A stretch of 43,518 bases of DNA from Firmicutes bacterium HGW-Firmicutes-8. Its GTDB lineage: Bacteria > Bacillota > Thermincolia > Thermincolales > UBA2595. The notes below the pieces were generated by a model, which was given only the letters and a program-made list of their open reading frames with translations, was not told the origin of the DNA and did not search any database. The translations under genes were made by a program, and so were the position numbers. Location: positions 1 to 43,518 of the forward strand of contig PGZN01000016.1 of assembly GCA_002840165.1 (NCBI GenBank). The letters are read 5' to 3'. Below are positions 41,050 through 43,518 of the stretch, piece by piece. How positions within the stretch are numbered: position 1 is the first letter of the stretch; each line of letters opens with the position of its first letter.

Positions 41050-41127
41050 ATTTTCCCCCCAACCGGGGAAAATACTACAGGTATAGTAAACACGCCAGGC
41101 CCGGGGGAGGACTCTGGCGCGTTTTTA
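41050..41127. promoter_or_regulatory. Two hairpins between nirJ2-like gene and hemL
   Basis: ATTTTCCCC / GGGGAAAAT (41050-41073) and CGCCAG / CTGGCG (41093-41119, followed on the plus strand by CGTTTTTATT) fill the gap. On the minus strand they follow the radical SAM stop codon and precede the hemL start, so they could be an attenuator or partial terminator. Confidence 0.55.
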
Positions 41128-42123
41128 TTAATACCCTTTTCTTCCCTGATACAGGCACCACGGTTCTTCGGCCATATAATCACCGTCATTATAAAATGCC
41201 GCCCTGGCCCGGCAGCCGCCGCAAATCTTTTTGAAACCACAGTTCCCGCAGCCGCCCTTATAATCCATCATCCGCAGGATTTTAAAATCCTCGCTGTCAG
41301 TCCATATTTTGCTAAACGGGGTCTCCCGGACATTGCCCACTTCCATATCCATGTATGCGCATGGCTGCACTTTACCTTTGGGTCCGATAATACAGTAAGA
41401 AGTACCGGCTAGGCAGCCCCGTCCGAACCTTAAATCCATCCCCATCTGTTTCGCTATTCTCATAAACTGGGGAGCGCAGGTAGGCTTAATTTCTATATCA
41501 ACCTGCTGTTGTTTCTTCATGATGCGGGTTAGAATTTCTTCGTACTCTTCTGCTCTAAGTGATTCTTCCTCAATATTTTTGGCCCTGCCGGTCGGAACGA
41601 GGAAGAAAAAGTGATGGGCTTTGGCCCCAATTTCCACTGCAAAGTCTGTAATGGCTTCGGCTTCGTTCCAGTTCCAGTCCATCAAGGTTGTATGAATCTG
41701 GAAAGGCGCCCCGGCCTCACGGCAGTTTTTCATCCCCTGTACCGCACCTTCCCAGGCGCCGTCAAGTTTTCGCAGTTTATCATGTTTCTTTTTATCGAGG
41801 CTGTCAAGACTGATTCCAACCCCGTCGACCCCAATCTCTTTCAGTCTTCCGGCTACCTCGGGAGTAATGAGGGTGCCGTTCGTGCCGAAAACGGTAATCA
41901 GGCCCAGCTTCTTGGAGTGTTCTACCAGTTCAAAGATGTCAGACCTCATAAAAGGCTCGCCGCCGCTGAAAATCATAATCTTAAAACCGGCTTTTTTTAT
42001 TTCGTCCAGGAGCGCCTTGCCCTCCTCAGTGTTAAGCTCTTCAGTGGCCTTTGCGCCCGCGTCGCGGTAACAGTGGTCACAATACATATTACATTGGTTT
42101 GTCGTGTTCCAGGATACGATCAT
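41128..42123 (-). CDS. Radical SAM heme-synthesis protein, NirJ2/AhbD-like
   Basis: A radical SAM enzyme with the 4Fe-4S motif CNMYCDHC (Cys11, Cys15, Cys18) and a C-terminal SPASM-like cysteine region (GGCGNCGFKKICGGC, then CLYQ). The sequence and its place between hemB and hemL agree with the NirJ2/AhbD group that acts late in the siroheme route to heme (decarboxylation of Fe-coproporphyrin III). The related AhbC/NirJ1 removes acetate groups and cannot be excluded. A stop-spaced AAAGGAG at the end of hemB, six bases before ATG, indicates coupling. The length is 331 residues. Confidence 0.8.
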   Translation of the reverse strand: MIVSWNTTNQCNMYCDHCYRDAGAKATEELNTEEGKALLDEIKKAGFKIMIFSGGEPFMRSDIFELVEHSKKLGLITVFGTNGTLITPEVAGRLKEIGVDGVGISLDSLDKKKHDKLRKLDGAWEGAVQGMKNCREAGAPFQIHTTLMDWNWNEAEAITDFAVEIGAKAHHFFFLVPTGRAKNIEEESLRAEEYEEILTRIMKKQQQVDIEIKPTCAPQFMRIAKQMGMDLRFGRGCLAGTSYCIIGPKGKVQPCAYMDMEVGNVRETPFSKIWTDSEDFKILRMMDYKGGCGNCGFKKICGGCRARAAFYNDGDYMAEEPWCLYQGRKGY

Positions 42124-42129
42124 TTACTG

Positions 42130-43107
42130 TTACTCCTTTAACCATTTAGCTGCATCCTTGGCATGGTAAGTTATAATAATGTCCGCACCGGCCCGTTTTA
42201 TCCCAGTCAATGCTTCTAAAACAACCCTTTTTTCTTCAAGCCAGCCGTTTAAGGCCGCGGCTTTAATCATGGCATATTCGCCGCTCACGTTGTAAGCGGC
42301 CACCGGCACCTGAAATTCGTCTTTAACCCGCCTGATGATATCCAGATATGGGAGGGCGGGTTTGACCATGACAATATCTGCTCCTTCTTCGATATCCAGC
42401 CAAACCTCTTTTAAGGCTTCATCACTGTTGGCCGGGTCCATCTGGTATCCCCTGCGGTCTCCGAATTGGGGAGTGGATTCCGCCACATCCCTGAACGGCC
42501 CGTAGAAACCTGAAGCATATTTAGCCGAATAGGCCATTATCGGTATATTGCTGTATCCATGGGCATCCAACGCTTCTCTGATAGCCCCCACCCTACCGTC
42601 CATCATATCAGATGGGGCTACTATATCGGCCCCGGCCCGGGCATAGGAGAGCGCGATTTTGGCCAGGATAGCGATTGTTTCATCATTTAGGACATTACCC
42701 TGCTCGTCCAGGATGCCGCAGTGCCCGTGGCTGGTATATTCACACATACACAGGTCAGGAATCACGAGCAGTTGTGGATATTTCTCCTTTATAGCCCTGA
42801 TAGCACATTGGACTGCTTCATTATCATCAAAAGCCGAAGAACCCTTTTCATCCTTATAAACAGGAATTCCGAACAGCAGGACCGCCGGAATACCCAGCTT
42901 TACTGCCTCCCCGGCCTCTTCTACGATCAGGTCAACAGAGAGCTGAAATACCCCTGGCATTGACGCGACCGGATTCTTAACACCCTGACCGTTCGTGGCA
43001 AATAAAGGGTATACCAAATCATCAACGGTAAGGCGGTTTTCCCTGACCATTCTGCGTATCGTCTCACTACTTCTCAACCTTCTTGCTCTAACAACCGGAA
43101 AACCCAT
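42130..43107 (-). CDS. hemB: 5-aminolevulinate dehydratase (porphobilinogen synthase, HemB)
   Basis: HemB condenses two aminolevulinate molecules to porphobilinogen. Zinc-site cysteines appear in [14 protein letters not shown]. The two active-site lysines lie in [19 protein letters not shown] and [14 protein letters not shown]. The length of 325 residues is standard. ATG at 43107 follows GGAGGTG. The first gene of the hemB-nirJ2-hemL unit, it is directly preceded by an eight-unit heptamer array, so promoter and array are close or overlapping. Confidence 0.96.
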   Translation of the reverse strand: MGFPVVRARRLRSSETIRRMVRENRLTVDDLVYPLFATNGQGVKNPVASMPGVFQLSVDLIVEEAGEAVKLGIPAVLLFGIPVYKDEKGSSAFDDNEAVQCAIRAIKEKYPQLLVIPDLCMCEYTSHGHCGILDEQGNVLNDETIAILAKIALSYARAGADIVAPSDMMDGRVGAIREALDAHGYSNIPIMAYSAKYASGFYGPFRDVAESTPQFGDRRGYQMDPANSDEALKEVWLDIEEGADIVMVKPALPYLDIIRRVKDEFQVPVAAYNVSGEYAMIKAAALNGWLEEKRVVLEALTGIKRAGADIIITYHAKDAAKWLKE

Positions 43108-43125
43108 TGCTGTACACCTCCAATT

Positions 43126-43184
43126 AGTTGACAGTTGACAGTTGACAGTTGACAGTTGACAGTTGACAGTTGACAGTTGACAGT
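43126..43184. repeat. Heptamer array (AGTTGAC)8
   Basis: Eight exact copies of AGTTGAC plus a partial unit, beginning only about 5 bases upstream of the hemB ribosome site. Each unit contains TTGAC, and the array gives repeated TTGACA hexamers on the plus strand. Confidence 0.95.
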
Positions 43185-43395
43185 GCTCTACGCCCTACGG
43201 GCTCCGAGGGGCTGGGGTTTCCCCATTTTGTCGGAACGGCGGGCTGCCTCAATATCCGGTATCGTAATAAGCCCGGGGTTTCGGTAATAAAATGGGGACT
43301 CGGAAGAGTTTACTCCGTAAACTCTCGATTAGATTAAGACATAAAAGATTTCACTGAAATTATTTCACCTAAACCATAGCAGGACTCTCTTTCTT

Positions 43396-43518
43396 TACCA
43401 CAAAGATGTCCATGCCGCTGGCGCTGCTCAATGGTCTAAGAGCATAAGGTTCAATGTGGGGTCATAAGATCACAAAGAGTCAGAGATACTACAAACTAAA
43501 GGTTTTCTAGCACAGTTT
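43396..43518. repeat. Dispersed repeat copy, second copy of the 10146 family
   Basis: accacaaagatg, gctcaatggtctaagag, aagatcacaaagagtcaga and ggttttctagcacagttt match 10146-10262 with few differences. The copy runs off the window end. Confidence 0.85.

Larger units (their letters stand above)
43108..43518. other. Repeat-filled region upstream of hemB
   Basis: Over 400 bases without a gene. It holds the (AGTTGAC)8 array and a copy of the dispersed repeat, with about 200 bases of unassigned sequence between them (43185-43395). The hemB promoter must be in or near this stretch; I cannot place it. Confidence 0.5.

Overview
The window reads as chromosome of an anaerobic, spore-forming Firmicute of the Peptococcaceae / Desulfotomaculum-Pelotomaculum type. 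This is inferred from a bacterial Wood-Ljungdahl CODH/ACS operon with HdrA/MvhD/MetVF partners, anaerobic cobalamin synthesis genes, a siroheme-type heme branch (NirJ2/AhbD-like), a DnaD-DnaI pair, a CwlD-type amidase and a Spo0E-like phosphatase with Spo0A-box-like sites. Nearly all large genes are on the minus strand, so operons read from high to low coordinates.

Layout. 60-5091 (minus): cobalt ECF transporter cbiM-(cbiN-like)-cbiQ-cbiO followed by cbiD-cbiE-cbiT, headed by a cobalamin riboswitch at 5240-5415. 5490-7758 (minus): lipoprotein, DnaC/DnaI-type ATPase and DnaD protein. 8078-9663 (minus): PHP phosphatase and CwlD-like amidase. 10381-11094: HAD hydrolase. 11132-13034: a small plus-strand island carrying a SEC-C/nuclease-like gene and a truncated SIR2-like gene, bounded by imperfect inverted repeats. 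13241-13660: small M50-like membrane protease. 13795-27128 (minus): the carbon-fixation operon cooC-acsA-acsB-acsC-acsD-acsE-hdrA-mvhD-metV-metF-hdrA. 27522-28694: degenerate alkaline-phosphatase-fold membrane protein. 28900-31320: tRNA-Tyr, tRNA-Gln, tRNA-Leu, two very small genes, heptamer arrays, palindromes and a 180-bp tandem repeat. 31536-32638: frameshifted pseudogene. 32954-36178 (plus): cyclopropane fatty acid synthase and a KimA-like permease. 36234-39519 (minus): Spo0E-like protein, FtsA-like ATPase, CheR. 39722-43107 (minus): hemB-nirJ2-hemL.

How it fits together. The cobalt uptake and corrin genes supply the B12 cofactor used by the corrinoid iron-sulfur protein AcsCD; AcsE passes it a methyl group made by MetF, and AcsA/AcsB join methyl, CO and CoA into acetyl-CoA. 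The HdrA and MvhD proteins look like an electron-transfer unit attached to MetVF, but no HdrB or HdrC is encoded beside them. HemB and HemL make tetrapyrrole precursors shared by the heme and corrin branches.

The intergenic DNA is unusually rich in short repeats: 7-bp tandem arrays, palindromes built on GGTTCGC, and a dispersed family recognisable by ACCACAAAG and GGTTTTCTAGCA. Several repeats sit at gene ends and appear to have altered or truncated the reading frames. The strongest leads for something undescribed are the inverted-repeat-bounded nuclease/SIR2 island, the HdrA-MvhD-MetVF-HdrA arrangement without HdrBC, and the 180-bp repeat array with its long foldback next to tRNA-Leu.
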